A stretch of 64,000 nt of DNA, taken from positions 62,001 through 126,000 of the forward strand of contig NZ_JBODSD010000001.1 of assembly GCF_050632745.1 (NCBI RefSeq), written 5' to 3'. Under the pieces are notes generated by a model that was not told where the DNA came from, ran no database searches, and was given only the letters and a program-made list of their open reading frames with translations. Source of the stretch: Mumia sp050632745 (lineage in GTDB: Bacteria > Actinomycetota > Actinomycetes > Propionibacteriales > Nocardioidaceae). This document shows positions 1-12,211 of the stretch, one piece after another (the stretch's first letter is position 1; each line of letters starts with the position of its first letter). A program made the position numbers and the translations under genes.

Positions 1-2
1 TC

Positions 3-2204
3 GGCGCTCTCTTCTCCGCGACGATCGGCTACCTCGGCATGTGGCTCGCGGTCCGCGCCAACGTGCGCGTCGCCGCGGCGGCCCAGACCGAGGGACGCGA
101 CCCGGCGATGCGCATCGCCTTCCGCACCGGCGGCTTCGTCGGCATGTCGACCGTCGGCCTCGGTCTGCTCGGTGCCTCCGTCGTCGTGCTCATCTACAAG
201 GGCGAGGCGCCGTCGGTGCTCGAGGGCTTCGGCTTCGGCGCGGCGCTGCTCGCGATGTTCATGCGTGTCGGCGGCGGCATCTTCACCAAGGCGGCCGACG
301 TGGGCGCCGACCTCGTCGGCAAGGTCGAGCAGGGCATCCCCGAGGACGACCCGCGCAACGCCGCGACGATCGCGGACAACGTGGGCGACAACGTCGGCGA
401 CTGCGCCGGCATGGCCGCCGACCTCTTCGAGTCGTACGCGGTGACGCTCGTCGCCGCCCTCATCCTCGGCTCGGTCACCTTCGGCGAGCAGGGTCTCGTC
501 TACCCGCTGATCGTCCCGGCGATCGGTGCGCTCACCGCGATCCTCGGCGTCTTCGTCACCCGACCCCGTGAGGGCGAGGGCGGTCTGACGACGATCAACC
601 GTTCGTTCTACCTCTCCGCCGTCGTCTCGGCGGTCGGCTGCACGATCGCGGCGTTCCTCTACCTGCCGTCCAGCTCCGACGACCTCACCGACGCCGGTGG
701 CGGCACCGCGATCGAGGGCTTCTTCGGCCAGCTCGGACTCGTCCAGGGCCCGGGCGACTTCAACCCGCAGGTCGTGGCCGTGGTGGCGGTCCTCATCGGC
801 ATCGTGCTCGCCTCGGTGATCCTGGCGCTCACCGGCTACTTCACCGGCACCGACCACCGTCCGGTCAAGGACGTGGCCAAGACGGCGCTGACCGGTCCGG
901 CCACCGTCATCCTGTCCGGCTTCTCGCTCGGTCTGGAGTCCGCCGTCTACACGGCGCTGGTCATCGCAGCGGCCGTCTACGGCGCGTTCCTCCTCGGCGG
1001 CGGCGCCGTCCTGGTCTCGCTGTTCGCCGTCGCGCTGGCCGGCTGCGGCCTGCTCACCACGGTCGGCGTCATCGTCGCCATGGACACGTTCGGCCCGGTC
1101 AGCGACAACGCGCAGGGCATCGCGGAGATGTCGGGCGACGTCGACGAGAACGGCGCCCGGATCCTCACCGAGCTCGACGCGGTCGGCAACACCACCAAGG
1201 CGATCACCAAGGGCATCGCGATCGCGACCGCCGTGCTCGCCGCGACCGCGCTGTTCGGCTCGTTCGCCGACATCGTCACGCGGGAGGCGAGCGGCCTCGA
1301 CGACGTGTCCGGGGCCGGTGCCAGTGAGCTGCTGGGTCTCCTCGGCGTGCTCAACGTCGCCGAGCCCAACAACCTGGTCGGCCTGATCGTCGGCGCCTCG
1401 GTCGTCTTCCTGTTCTCCGGGCTGTCGATCGCCGCCGTGGGGCGCGCGGCCGGCGCCGTCGTGTACGAGGTGCGCCGCCAGTTCCGCGAGATCCCGGGGA
1501 TCATGGAGGGCACGGGTCGTCCGGAGTACGGCCGAGTGGTCGACATCTGCACCCGTGACTCGCTGCGCGAGCTGGCGACACCCGGCGTGCTCGCGATCTT
1601 CGCGCCGATCGCCGTCGGCTTCGGCTTCGGCATCACGGCGCTCGGGTCCTACCTCGCCGGCGCCATCGCCGCGGGCACGCTCATGGCGGTCATGCTCGCC
1701 AACTCCGGCGGCTCGTGGGACAACGCCAAGAAGCTCGTGGAGGACGGCAACTACGGCGGCAAGGGCTCGGAGGCGCACGAGGCGACCGTGATCGGCGACA
1801 CCGTCGGCGACCCGTTCAAGGACACCTCGGGTCCGTCGATCAACCCGCTCCTCAAGGTGATGAACCTCGTCGCGCTCCTCATCGCCCCGGCCATCGTCAC
1901 CATGTCGTACGGCTCCGACGCCAACGACGCGCTGCGCTACACGATCGCGGCGGTCGCGCTGATCATCATCGTGGCCGCGGTGGTCGTGGCCAAGATGCGC
2001 TCCATCGCGATCGCCGACGACTCGGGGTCGGACGACCACGACCTCGGTGGCGGCGGTGACGGCGGCGAGGAGCCGGACGAGCTCCGGCCGTCGGGCGTCG
2101 ACTACGAGCCGACCAGCGACGAGGACCGCGAGCCGCGTCGTGGCCCGGTGCCCGACGCACCGGAGTGGGACCAGTCCGGCTGGCAGGACCCGCGACCGGT
2201 GTAG
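3..2204 (+). CDS. hppA: K+-independent H+-translocating pyrophosphatase (5' partial)
   Basis: Integral membrane enzyme that hydrolyses cytosolic pyrophosphate and pumps protons outward. The frame is open at the left edge, so the N-terminus is missing; 733 residues are visible. The substrate-binding signature GADLVGKVEQGIPEDDPRN (about nt 304-360) and the following acidic loop with DNVGDN (about nt 374-435) are intact. In GNTTKAITKG a Lys (codon 1197-1199) occupies the position that in this family separates K+-independent (Lys) from K+-dependent (Ala) enzymes. After the last membrane helix (about nt 2000) there is a hydrophilic tail of about 60 residues rich in Asp, Glu, Gly and Pro, longer than most family members carry. 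A hairpin follows the stop. Identification is secure; the ion type is inferred from the Lys. Confidence 0.97.
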   Translation, partial: GALFSATIGYLGMWLAVRANVRVAAAAQTEGRDPAMRIAFRTGGFVGMSTVGLGLLGASVVVLIYKGEAPSVLEGFGFGAALLAMFMRVGGGIFTKAADVGADLVGKVEQGIPEDDPRNAATIADNVGDNVGDCAGMAADLFESYAVTLVAALILGSVTFGEQGLVYPLIVPAIGALTAILGVFVTRPREGEGGLTTINRSFYLSAVVSAVGCTIAAFLYLPSSSDDLTDAGGGTAIEGFFGQLGLVQGPGDFNPQVVAVVAVLIGIVLASVILALTGYFTGTDHRPVKDVAKTALTGPATVILSGFSLGLESAVYTALVIAAAVYGAFLLGGGAVLVSLFAVALAGCGLLTTVGVIVAMDTFGPVSDNAQGIAEMSGDVDENGARILTELDAVGNTTKAITKGIAIATAVLAATALFGSFADIVTREASGLDDVSGAGASELLGLLGVLNVAEPNNLVGLIVGASVVFLFSGLSIAAVGRAAGAVVYEVRRQFREIPGIMEGTGRPEYGRVVDICTRDSLRELATPGVLAIFAPIAVGFGFGITALGSYLAGAIAAGTLMAVMLANSGGSWDNAKKLVEDGNYGGKGSEAHEATVIGDTVGDPFKDTSGPSINPLLKVMNLVALLIAPAIVTMSYGSDANDALRYTIAAVALIIIVAAVVVAKMRSIAIADDSGSDDHDLGGGGDGGEEPDELRPSGVDYEPTSDEDREPRRGPVPDAPEWDQSGWQDPRPV

Positions 2205-2223
2205 GAGGGACACCGCTCGCGGA

Positions 2224-2258
2224 CCGGAGGGCCGTACCCGCTGGGTGCGGCCCTCCGG
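2224..2258 (+). terminator. Hairpin after hppA
   Basis: Perfect 11-bp arms CCGGAGGGCCG and CGGCCCTCCGG flank a 13-nt loop, 20 nt after the hppA stop codon. There is no T-tract, as is usual in high-GC actinobacteria. It separates hppA from the methyltransferase gene, whose start lies about 50 nt downstream. Confidence 0.7.
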
Positions 2259-2310
2259 CACGTCCGCCGCGCCCCGCAGGGAGGAGAGAGCGCCCCCTAC
2301 GCTGGACCGC

Positions 2311-3795
2311 ATGCTCCCCGACTCCGACGTCGCCGCCCTGCGCGATGCCCTGCGTGCCGCCCCGTACACGGTCGAGAGCGTCGCCGAGCTCCTCGGCGCC
2401 GACGCCCACCGCGCGCTCATGCGCAACGAGACGACCCCGGCACGCCGCGCGACGACGGACGGGTCGCCGGTGTCCACGCTGACGCGGCTGTTCGCACTGC
2501 AGGTCCCGGTCCCGCTCGCCGACGCCGAGCGTGCGCTGCCCGGGCTCGTCGACGCGCTCTCGGTGGCGGGGATCCTCGAGCGCTCCGTAGGAGAGGTGGC
2601 CGCCCGCGTCGACCTGCGGGCGTACGGGGACGACGCGCACGACTGGTGGGTCGTCTGCGATCTCACCCCGGGCCTCGACGGCTCGCCCCGCACGGTCGGC
2701 CCCGAGCACGTCCTCGGCATCAGCGAGGCCTCCACGTCGCTCGCACAGCTCACGGTGCGCGACCGCGTCGGCAGCGCCCTCGACCTGGGGACCGGGTGCG
2801 GGGTCCAGTCGCTCCACCTGGCCACCCACGCCGACCGCGTCGTCGGCACCGACGTGAACCCGCGTGCGCTCACGATGGCCCGGCTGACCGCCGCCCTCAA
2901 CGCCGACGACCCGAAGGCACCGGCGTACGAGGTCCGGGACGGCAGCCTGTTCGGGCCCGTGCGCGGAGAGCGGTTCGACCTGATCGCGACCAACCCGCCG
3001 TTCGTCGTGTCGCCGGCGACCGGCGAGCGGCTGGTCTACCGCGACTCCGGACTGCCGGGCGACGAGGTCGTGCGCCGCATCGTCACGGAGGCCCCGTCGT
3101 ACCTCAACCCCGGCGGCTGGTGCCAGGTCCTCGCCAACTGGGTCCACGTCGAGGGGCAGCCGTGGGCCGAGCGGATCACCGAGTGGCTGACCGGCACGGG
3201 CTGCGACGCGTGGGTGCTGCAGCGTGAGATCGCCGACCTGCCGACGTACGTCGAGATGTGGCTCGCCGACGCAGGGCTGCAGGGTGCGCCCGACTACGTC
3301 CAGCGGTACGACACGTGGCTGGGCTGGTTCGAGGAGCAGGGCATCGAGGCGATCGGGTTCGGCTGGCTGAGCCTGCGCAAGGCCGGTCGCGAGGTGCCGG
3401 TGCTGCGGCTCGAGGAGTGGCCGTACGAGATCGAGCAGCCGATCGGGCCGCACGTCGCGGCGTGGGGCGCCCGGACCGACGCGTACGCCGACGCGTCCGA
3501 CGCGGACCTGCTCGCGGCCCACCTGGTCCAGGCTGACGGCCTCGTCCAGGAGACGGTCGGTCCGGCCGGGGCCGCCGATCCCGAGGTCATCATGGTCCGC
3601 CTCCAGCGCGGCGTCCGTCGGGCGAAGCAGCTCGACACCGTGGAGGCCGGGCTCGTCGGGGCCTGCGACGGCGATCTGACGGTCGGTCAGATCCTGGACG
3701 CCCTCGCGCAGATCCTCGGGCAGGACGCTGCCGAGCTGCGCCGGACGACGCTCCCGGCCGTACGCACGCTGGTGGCCGACGGCTACCTGCGCTGA
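2311..3795 (+). CDS. Class I SAM-dependent methyltransferase (HemK/N6A-like)
   Basis: Predicted 494-residue methyltransferase. The SAM-binding motif DLGTGCG lies at about residues 158-164 and the catalytic tetrad NPPF at 228-231; NPPF is typical of enzymes that methylate amide or exocyclic amino nitrogens (HemK/PrmC, N6-adenine and rRNA methyltransferases). An N-terminal part of about 150 residues and a C-terminal part of about 200 residues flank the catalytic core, so this is the long two-sided form common in actinobacteria and not a simple PrmC. The frame is open far upstream, into hppA, but ATG 2311 is chosen because it follows the terminator and begins the recognisable protein. The substrate cannot be read from the sequence. 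Confidence 0.85.
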   Translation: MLPDSDVAALRDALRAAPYTVESVAELLGADAHRALMRNETTPARRATTDGSPVSTLTRLFALQVPVPLADAERALPGLVDALSVAGILERSVGEVAARVDLRAYGDDAHDWWVVCDLTPGLDGSPRTVGPEHVLGISEASTSLAQLTVRDRVGSALDLGTGCGVQSLHLATHADRVVGTDVNPRALTMARLTAALNADDPKAPAYEVRDGSLFGPVRGERFDLIATNPPFVVSPATGERLVYRDSGLPGDEVVRRIVTEAPSYLNPGGWCQVLANWVHVEGQPWAERITEWLTGTGCDAWVLQREIADLPTYVEMWLADAGLQGAPDYVQRYDTWLGWFEEQGIEAIGFGWLSLRKAGREVPVLRLEEWPYEIEQPIGPHVAAWGARTDAYADASDADLLAAHLVQADGLVQETVGPAGAADPEVIMVRLQRGVRRAKQLDTVEAGLVGACDGDLTVGQILDALAQILGQDAAELRRTTLPAVRTLVADGYLR

Positions 3796-3986
3796 CGCCC
3801 GCGACGGGCTGATCGACGGCTGATCGACGTCCCGGACGCGGGAGACACGCGACACGACGACGGCGGGACCCGTACACGGTTGCTTGCGGACACGCGCTAC
3901 CTTGGCCGCGTCGCGCCTTTGCGACGCACTGCGGCGCGTCCGTGAGGACCCGCCGGCACAGCACAGGACCAGGAGCAGCGAGCACC

Positions 3987-6683
<2,697 letters not shown>

Positions 6684-6685
6684 GC

Positions 6686-7354
6686 ATGCGGCGTACGACG
6701 TGCGCGCTGCTGGTCGCCGGGGTGCTCGTCCTCGCCGGGTGCGGCGGCGAGGCGCCCGAGAAGGCTGCGGGCTCCCCGGACCCGACCGTCTCGGCCACGA
6801 CGCCTCCGCTGGCGGGAGGCGAGCGGCAGCGGTTGGAGTACGCGAGCCCCGAGGCGCTCGCGAAGCACACCCCGGTCGTGGTGCTCGGCACCGTCGCATC
6901 CTGGGAGGACGGGCCGACCGTGGTGCTCGCCGAGCGCGGCGGAGGTGAGGACCGCCTTCCGTACGCGGTGATGGTCGTCGACGTCGACCAGGTCGTGAAG
7001 GACGAGGGCGGGCTTGTGACGGGCGACCAGATCGCGGTCCCGGTCCGTGTCGCGGGGGACGAGCCCGACGCCCGGGAGCTCGCGCCGGCCGGCTCGAACG
7101 TCGCGTTCCTCGGCGGAGCGGACACGAGCTTCGGGGTCTTCGGCGACGCGGAGGTGGAGATCGAGCCGGGCGGCCCGGTGGACCTCGACAGCGTGCTCTG
7201 GGGCGAGAGCCAAGGGGTGCTCCTGGAGACGCCGACCGGTGCCGTGGTCAACGCCGACCCGTTCGGGCGCGCGGACCTCTGGCCGGAGATCGGCGCGCTG
7301 CCGGACGAGGAGCAGTTCGGGATGCTGGCGCAGCGCCTGATGGCGCTGGGCTGA
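6686..7354 (+). CDS. Putative lipoprotein of unknown function
   Basis: 222-residue exported protein with a short basic N-terminus, a hydrophobic stretch and a lipobox LAGC ending at Cys19, so it is predicted to be lipid-anchored on the outer face of the membrane. The mature part starts with a low-complexity Pro/Thr/Ser linker, followed by a beta-rich domain of about 170 residues that I do not recognise. ATG 6686 lies 2 nt after the topA stop, so it may be co-transcribed with topA. It converges on the amine oxidase gene, with 2 nt between the stops. Confidence 0.8.
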   Translation: MRRTTCALLVAGVLVLAGCGGEAPEKAAGSPDPTVSATTPPLAGGERQRLEYASPEALAKHTPVVVLGTVASWEDGPTVVLAERGGGEDRLPYAVMVVDVDQVVKDEGGLVTGDQIAVPVRVAGDEPDARELAPAGSNVAFLGGADTSFGVFGDAEVEIEPGGPVDLDSVLWGESQGVLLETPTGAVVNADPFGRADLWPEIGALPDEEQFGMLAQRLMALG

Positions 7355-7356
7355 CG

Positions 7357-8742
7357 CTAGCCGAGGGCCGCGAGCACCTCGGCGGCGGCCCGCTCCCCGG
7401 ACGCGATCGCGCCGTCGACGTAGCCGCACCAGCGCTCGGCGGTCTCGGTCCCGGCCCAGTGGACGCGTCCGACCGGAGTACGCAGCGCGCGCCCGACCTG
7501 GGTCCACGCGCCCGGCGGCAGGTGCGCGCCGTAGCACCCGCGCGTCCACTCCTCGGCCGTCCAGTCCTTCGCGAGGTAGCCGACGGGGTCCATCGCCTTC
7601 GGGCCGAGGTGGGCCGCGAGACCGCGCAGCACCGCAGTGCGCGCCTTGTCGGGATCCATCGCCCCGAGACGCACCGCGTCCTCGCCCTCGACGAGCACGG
7701 TGAGCACGCCGTACCCGCCCTCGGGCGGACTCGTGTCGAACACGACCTTCGCGGGGCCTTGGTCGGACGCGATCTCGCCGGACAGGGCCTCGTCGTGCCA
7801 GAAGGGTCGCCGGTAGACGGCATGGCACTTGACCACGCTGCCGTGCGGCATGCGCTGGGACAGCAGCGTCCGGTCCTGGGGGAGCGCGGGCAGGTACTCG
7901 ATGCTCGACGCCAGCGCCGGCGGGACCGTGACCACGACGTGCTGGGCCGTGGTCGCCCCCGACTCGCTGTGGACGGAGACGCCGTCCTCGTCGTGCAGGA
8001 TCGTCGTCACCGGCTCCTGCAGCCGGACCCAGGGGCCGAGCCCCTCGGCCAGGCGCTCCGCCACCTGCTGCATCCCGCCGACGACGCGCGCGTCCTGGGC
8101 GCCGCCGCCGGTCGTGAGCAGGTGCAGGAGGCCGCCCCCGGAGCGGGCGTAGAAGAGCACGTGGAGCAGCGACACGTTCTGCGGCTCGGTCGCCAGCACG
8201 GCCTCGCAGGCGAGGCGGAAGTAGTCGCGTCCCTTGCTCGTCAGGCAGGTGCGGCGGATCCAGCTCTCGAACGTCTGCGCGTCGTAGCGGTCCGCGGCCT
8301 CCCCGCGCCAGGGCGCCGCGACGTCGACCTTCTCGGCCGCCGCCGAGAAGCGCAGCATCGCCTGGCCCACGTCGGCGGTCGTCACCGGGTCGAGGGCGCG
8401 GGCTTCGCCGGTGTAGCGGCGCGACCTGCCGCGCAGCGAGACGAGGGCGTCGCCGGGCCCCTCCTGCGGCGTCGTCTTCAGCCCGAAGCGCGCGAGCTCG
8501 GCCAGCAGCAGCGTCTGGTCGGGCGCCACCCACGCTGCGCCGGAGTCGACGAGCAGACCGTCGAGGGTGCCGGGAGCCTCGGTGCCGTCGCCTCGGGCCG
8601 GCACGGCCTCCGTGACGGTCCGTCCGCCGACGCGGTCACGCGCCTCGAGGACCACCACGCTCCGTCCGGCCGCGCGGACGCGGTCTGCCGTCACCAGACC
8701 GGACACCCCGGCCCCGACCACGATCACATCGACGTTCGCCAC
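7357..8742 (-). CDS. Flavin monoamine oxidase family protein
   Basis: 461-residue FAD amine oxidase. The dinucleotide-binding fold VIVVGAGVSGL lies near the N-terminus, followed by the second FAD motif EARDRVGGRT at about residues 33-42. The C-terminal FAD-contact segment has the form WAGTETAERWCGYVDGAIAS. The family oxidises primary amines such as putrescine, tyramine or benzylamine to aldehydes with release of H2O2 and ammonia; the exact substrate is not evident. No signal peptide or membrane anchor is visible, so it is probably cytosolic. Translation starts at GTG 8742. The short gap to the response regulator (8783) on the same strand gives no clear operon relation. Confidence 0.9.
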   Translation of the reverse strand: MANVDVIVVGAGVSGLVTADRVRAAGRSVVVLEARDRVGGRTVTEAVPARGDGTEAPGTLDGLLVDSGAAWVAPDQTLLLAELARFGLKTTPQEGPGDALVSLRGRSRRYTGEARALDPVTTADVGQAMLRFSAAAEKVDVAAPWRGEAADRYDAQTFESWIRRTCLTSKGRDYFRLACEAVLATEPQNVSLLHVLFYARSGGGLLHLLTTGGGAQDARVVGGMQQVAERLAEGLGPWVRLQEPVTTILHDEDGVSVHSESGATTAQHVVVTVPPALASSIEYLPALPQDRTLLSQRMPHGSVVKCHAVYRRPFWHDEALSGEIASDQGPAKVVFDTSPPEGGYGVLTVLVEGEDAVRLGAMDPDKARTAVLRGLAAHLGPKAMDPVGYLAKDWTAEEWTRGCYGAHLPPGAWTQVGRALRTPVGRVHWAGTETAERWCGYVDGAIASGERAAAEVLAALG

Positions 8743-8782
8743 GCGTCGATCCTATGCAGGCCGGGCCCCGGCGGGCACGTCG

Positions 8783-9451
8783 TCAGACGTCGCGGTCGCG
8801 CGGCTGTACGAGACCCGTCTCGTAGGCGAACACGACCAGCTGGGCGCGGTCGCGCACGCCCGTCTTGCTCATCGCCCGGCTCACGTGCGTCTTGGCGGTC
8901 GTGGGACTCACCACGAGCTCCTGGGCGATCTCGTCGTTGCTCAGCCCGCGCCCGACCAGCGCGACGACCTCGCGCTCACGGTTGGTGAGCTCGCCGACCG
9001 TGTCGGTCGCCACCACGTCGGCGGGGCGGGCCACGAACTCGCTGATCAGCTTGCGGGTCACGCCCGGCGACAGCAGCGCGTCGCCGTCGGCGACCACGCG
9101 CAGCGCCTGGACCAGCTCGGCCGGCTCGGTGTCCTTCACGAGGAACCCGCTCGCGCCGGCGCGCAGCGCGTTGAAGACGTACTCGTCGAGGCCGTAGTTG
9201 GTCAGCACGACGACCCGCACGTCCTCGAGCCGCGGGTCGGCGACGATCTGCCGGGTCGCCTCGATTCCGTCCAGGACCGGCATCTGGACGTCCATGAGGA
9301 CGAGGTCGGGCTGCGCCTCGGCGGCGACCGCGACCGCCTCGGCGCCGTCGCCCGCCTCGCCGACCACGGTGACGTCCTCCTCGGCGTCGAGCAGTGCCCG
9401 CAGGCCGGTCCGGATCAACGGCTGGTCGTCGACGAGCAGCACACGGATCAC
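8783..9451 (-). CDS. NarL/LuxR-family response regulator
   Basis: 222-residue DNA-binding response regulator. The receiver domain (1-120) has the acidic pocket DD at 8-9, the phospho-acceptor Asp54 in LMDVQMP and a conserved Lys in FLVKDTE. A LuxR/NarL helix-turn-helix (about 150-210) contains LTNREREVVALVGRGLSNDE. It starts at GTG 9451, overlapping the histidine kinase stop by 4 nt (GTGA), so the two form one operon. Divergent placement from the DrrAB-like exporter suggests that this pair controls the exporter. Confidence 0.94.
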   Translation of the reverse strand: MIRVLLVDDQPLIRTGLRALLDAEEDVTVVGEAGDGAEAVAVAAEAQPDLVLMDVQMPVLDGIEATRQIVADPRLEDVRVVVLTNYGLDEYVFNALRAGASGFLVKDTEPAELVQALRVVADGDALLSPGVTRKLISEFVARPADVVATDTVGELTNREREVVALVGRGLSNDEIAQELVVSPTTAKTHVSRAMSKTGVRDRAQLVVFAYETGLVQPRDRDV

Positions 9452-10269
9452 GCGCGGACGTCCTTCGTCGCGGTGCGCGGGAGGTGCGCGACGACCGAGA
9501 AGCCACCGTCTTCGCGCCGACCTGCGGTCAGGTGCCCACCCAGTGCCGCCGCCCGCTCGCGCATCCCGACCAGCCCGAGCCCTGGACGCGTCGACGGCGC
9601 CGACGTGACCGCAGCCCCGTCGTCGTCGACGCTCACGGTCACTCCCTCGGAGGCGTAGTCGACGCGTACCCGCGTCGCCACCTGTCCCGCGTGGCGAGCG
9701 ACGTTCGTCAGCGCCTCCTGCACGATCCGGTACGCCGCCGCGTCGACCTCGGCGGGGACGCTCCCGCGGTCGCCGGTCACGGTCAGCGTCGGCTGGAGAC
9801 CGGCACCGGTGGTCCGGGCGACGAGCCCGGGCAGGTCCTGCAGCCCGTGGCCGTTCACCTGGTCGTCGCGACGCAGCACGCTCAGCGTCTCCCGCAGCTC
9901 GCGCGACGCCTCGCCGGCTGCCTCCTGGATCGCAGCCAGCGCGTCGGGGACCGGATCACCCCGCTTGCGGGCGAGGTGCGCGGCGACGCCCGCCTGCATG
10001 GTGACGACGGAGATCGAGTGCGTCAGCGAGTCGTGGAGCTCGCGCGCGATCCGCAGCCGCTCCTCGGCGGCGCGTCGGCGCAGGACCTCGTCGCGGACGC
10101 GCTCCGCCTCGTCGAGCCGCTCCTGCATCTCGGCGAGCCGGCCCTTCCACTCGTGCACGGCGACGGCGCCGACGACGGCCGAGACCGCCCAGCCGGCCAT
10201 GTAGAGACGTCTCCATCCGCGATCTGTGCGCACTCCGGCACTGTAGGCGACCGCGGCGCACCGCCACAT
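9448..10269 (-). CDS. Sensor histidine kinase (HisKA_3 type, short sensor)
   Basis: Cognate kinase of the response regulator, 273 residues from ATG 10269. The phospho-acceptor motif is ARELHDSLTHSIS with His79; an HATPase domain follows with the N-box ALTNVARHAGQ and the glycine-rich GLGLVGMRER. The sensor part is tiny: one possible membrane segment (about residues 23-38) and a short coiled coil. NarL-type kinases usually carry four to six membrane helices, so the input mode here is unclear. The start is uncertain: GGAGG abuts ATG 10269 with no spacing, and GTG 10233 (VRTDRGW) is an alternative. Confidence 0.88.
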   Translation of the reverse strand: MWRCAAVAYSAGVRTDRGWRRLYMAGWAVSAVVGAVAVHEWKGRLAEMQERLDEAERVRDEVLRRRAAEERLRIARELHDSLTHSISVVTMQAGVAAHLARKRGDPVPDALAAIQEAAGEASRELRETLSVLRRDDQVNGHGLQDLPGLVARTTGAGLQPTLTVTGDRGSVPAEVDAAAYRIVQEALTNVARHAGQVATRVRVDYASEGVTVSVDDDGAAVTSAPSTRPGLGLVGMRERAAALGGHLTAGRREDGGFSVVAHLPRTATKDVRA

Positions 10270-10424
10270 CCTCCGCAGGGCGGACCGGAGACGTCATCCC
10301 CAGGGAGTACGCGGCGCCGGCCCGCACCGCGTACGCCGTCGGAGGAAGTGCCGCCCCGCGGACGACGACGCGACCAGGGTCTGCGGACGAGCCTGGAACC
10401 TCCCACGAACGAGGAGGTCATGAC

Positions 10425-11390
10425 ATGTCCGACGACCCAGCCGGACCCGCCGTCGAGACGGTGGCGCTGGCGAAGTCCTTCGGCCCGACGCGCGCCGTCG
10501 ACGGCCTGGACCTCACCGTCCCGCGCGGCGGCGTCTACGGGCTGCTCGGCCCGAACGGTGCAGGCAAGACGACGACGGTCCGGCTGCTCGCGACGCTGCT
10601 GAGGCCCGACGCGGGGACGGCGCGCGTGCTCGGTCACGACGTCGCGTCGGACCCGGCGGCCGTCCGCCGCGAGATCGCGTTGACCGGTCAGTTCGCGTCG
10701 GTCGACGCCGACCTCACGGGCGCCGAGAACCTGGTCCTGCAGTGCCGCCTGCTCGGCCGCTCGCGCCGCGAGGCCGTCGCGCGCGCCGAGGAGCTGCTGG
10801 CGGCGTTCGGGCTGGAGGACGCGGCGGGACGTCTGGTCCGGACCTACTCCGGCGGGATGCAACGCCGCCTCGACGTCGCCGCGAGCCTCGTCCGGACGCC
10901 GCGCCTGCTCTTCCTCGACGAGCCGACCACCGGCCTCGACCCGCGGAGCCGTCGTCAGGTGTGGGACGTGGTGCGCGAGCTCGTGGCGCGGGGGACGACC
11001 GTGGTGCTGACCACGCAGTACCTCGACGAGGCCGACCAGCTCGCGGACCGCATCGCCGTCGTCGCACGAGGACGGCTGGTCGCGGCGGGCACGGCGGACG
11101 CGCTGAAGCGTTCGGTCGGCGGTGACGTGCTCGAGGTCCGGCTGCCCGACGCGGCCCAGGCCCGGCGTGCCGCGGAGGCGCTCGCATTCGTCGTCGACGG
11201 CCGTGAGCCCCCACCGGTCTCGGCGGGCGACGACGGGTCCGCGGTGCTCTCGGTGCCCCTGACCGTCCCGGTCCGGACGGTCCTCGACGCCGTCGACGAC
11301 GCCGGTGTCGCGCTGGCCGGGTTCGACGTGCGGCGGCCCACGCTCGACGAGGTCTTCCTCGCCCTGACCGCCGAGGAGGTGCTCGCATGA
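10425..11390 (+). CDS. DrrA-family ABC exporter ATP-binding protein
   Basis: 321-residue ATPase of a drug or lipid exporter. Walker A GPNGAGKTT, signature YSGGMQRRLDVA and Walker B LLFLDEPTTGLDP are all present, and the C-terminal DrrA-type extension ends in RRPTLDEVFLALT. A strong GAGGAGGT ribosome site precedes ATG 10425. The stop overlaps the permease start by ATGA (11387-11390). It is divergent from the two-component system across about 155 bp, which probably holds both promoters. Substrates in the family include anthracyclines and other hydrophobic compounds; none can be assigned here. Confidence 0.94.
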   Translation: MSDDPAGPAVETVALAKSFGPTRAVDGLDLTVPRGGVYGLLGPNGAGKTTTVRLLATLLRPDAGTARVLGHDVASDPAAVRREIALTGQFASVDADLTGAENLVLQCRLLGRSRREAVARAEELLAAFGLEDAAGRLVRTYSGGMQRRLDVAASLVRTPRLLFLDEPTTGLDPRSRRQVWDVVRELVARGTTVVLTTQYLDEADQLADRIAVVARGRLVAAGTADALKRSVGGDVLEVRLPDAAQARRAAEALAFVVDGREPPPVSAGDDGSAVLSVPLTVPVRTVLDAVDDAGVALAGFDVRRPTLDEVFLALTAEEVLA

Positions 11391-12211
11391 CCGCCACGGT
11401 CCCCGCGACGCCGACCTCCGTGCTGGCGAGCCCCCTCGACCAGGCCGCACCCGCGAGCGCGTCGAGCGCGGTCCGGGCCTTCGCCTGGCGCTCCCTGCTC
11501 AAGCTCCGTCACACGCCCGAGCAGGCTGCCGACGCGATCCTGATCCCGTTCCTCTTCACCGTGCTGTTCACCTATCTCTTCGGTGGCGCGCTCGCGGGCT
11601 CCCCTCAGTCGTACGTCCAGTACCTCCTGCCGGGCACGCTCGTGATGGCGATCCTGCTGATGACGGTGTACGGCGGGCTCGCGCTCAACACCGACGTCAG
11701 CACCGGCGTCGTCGACCGCTTCCGCTCCCTGCCGGTCTGGCAGGCCGCGCACGTCGTCGGGACCCTCCTCGGCGACGTCGGCCGCTACCTGGTGGCCGCC
11801 GCCCTCGTCGTGGTGCTCGGGCTGCTCCTCGGGTGGCGGCCCGAGGGCGGAAGCGTCGGGGTGGTCGCCGGGGTCGTGCTCGCGCTCGTCTTCGCGTACG
11901 CGCTGTCCTGGCTCTGGGCGACGATCGGCCTTCTCGCCCGGTCGCCGCAGGCGGTCTCGATGCTGAGCTTCCTCATCCAGTTCCCGCTGACCTTCGCGAG
12001 CAACGCGTTCGTCGATCCCGACACCATGCCCGACTGGCTCGCGGCCTGGGTCGACGCCAACCCGGTCAGCCTCCTCATCACGGCCGAGCGCGAGCTGTTC
12101 GCCGGCACGGCGGACCTCGGCGACATCGCCTGGGTCCTCGTGTCGTCCGCCGCGGTCGTCGCCGTCTTCGCCCCACTCACGTTCCACCTCTACCGAAGGA
12201 GAACAGCATGA
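11387..12211 (+). CDS. DrrB-family ABC exporter permease
   Basis: 274-residue ABC-2 type permease with about six predicted membrane helices, partner of the preceding ATPase. The motif SNAFVDPDTMPDWLAAWVDANPVS is the conserved region of the DrrB/ABC-2 family before the last helix; only its pattern is quoted here in part: PDTMPDWLAA. Coupling is tight on both sides: ATGA overlap with the ATPase gene and again with the FAD oxidoreductase gene (12208-12211), giving a three-gene operon. Confidence 0.93.
   Translation: MTATVPATPTSVLASPLDQAAPASASSAVRAFAWRSLLKLRHTPEQAADAILIPFLFTVLFTYLFGGALAGSPQSYVQYLLPGTLVMAILLMTVYGGLALNTDVSTGVVDRFRSLPVWQAAHVVGTLLGDVGRYLVAAALVVVLGLLLGWRPEGGSVGVVAGVVLALVFAYALSWLWATIGLLARSPQAVSMLSFLIQFPLTFASNAFVDPDTMPDWLAAWVDANPVSLLITAERELFAGTADLGDIAWVLVSSAAVVAVFAPLTFHLYRRRTA

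Noticed and set aside
3795..3850. Direct repeat CTGATCGACG after the methyltransferase gene
   Set aside because: Two short adjacent copies only, with no symmetry or recurrence; too weak to call a site or terminator.
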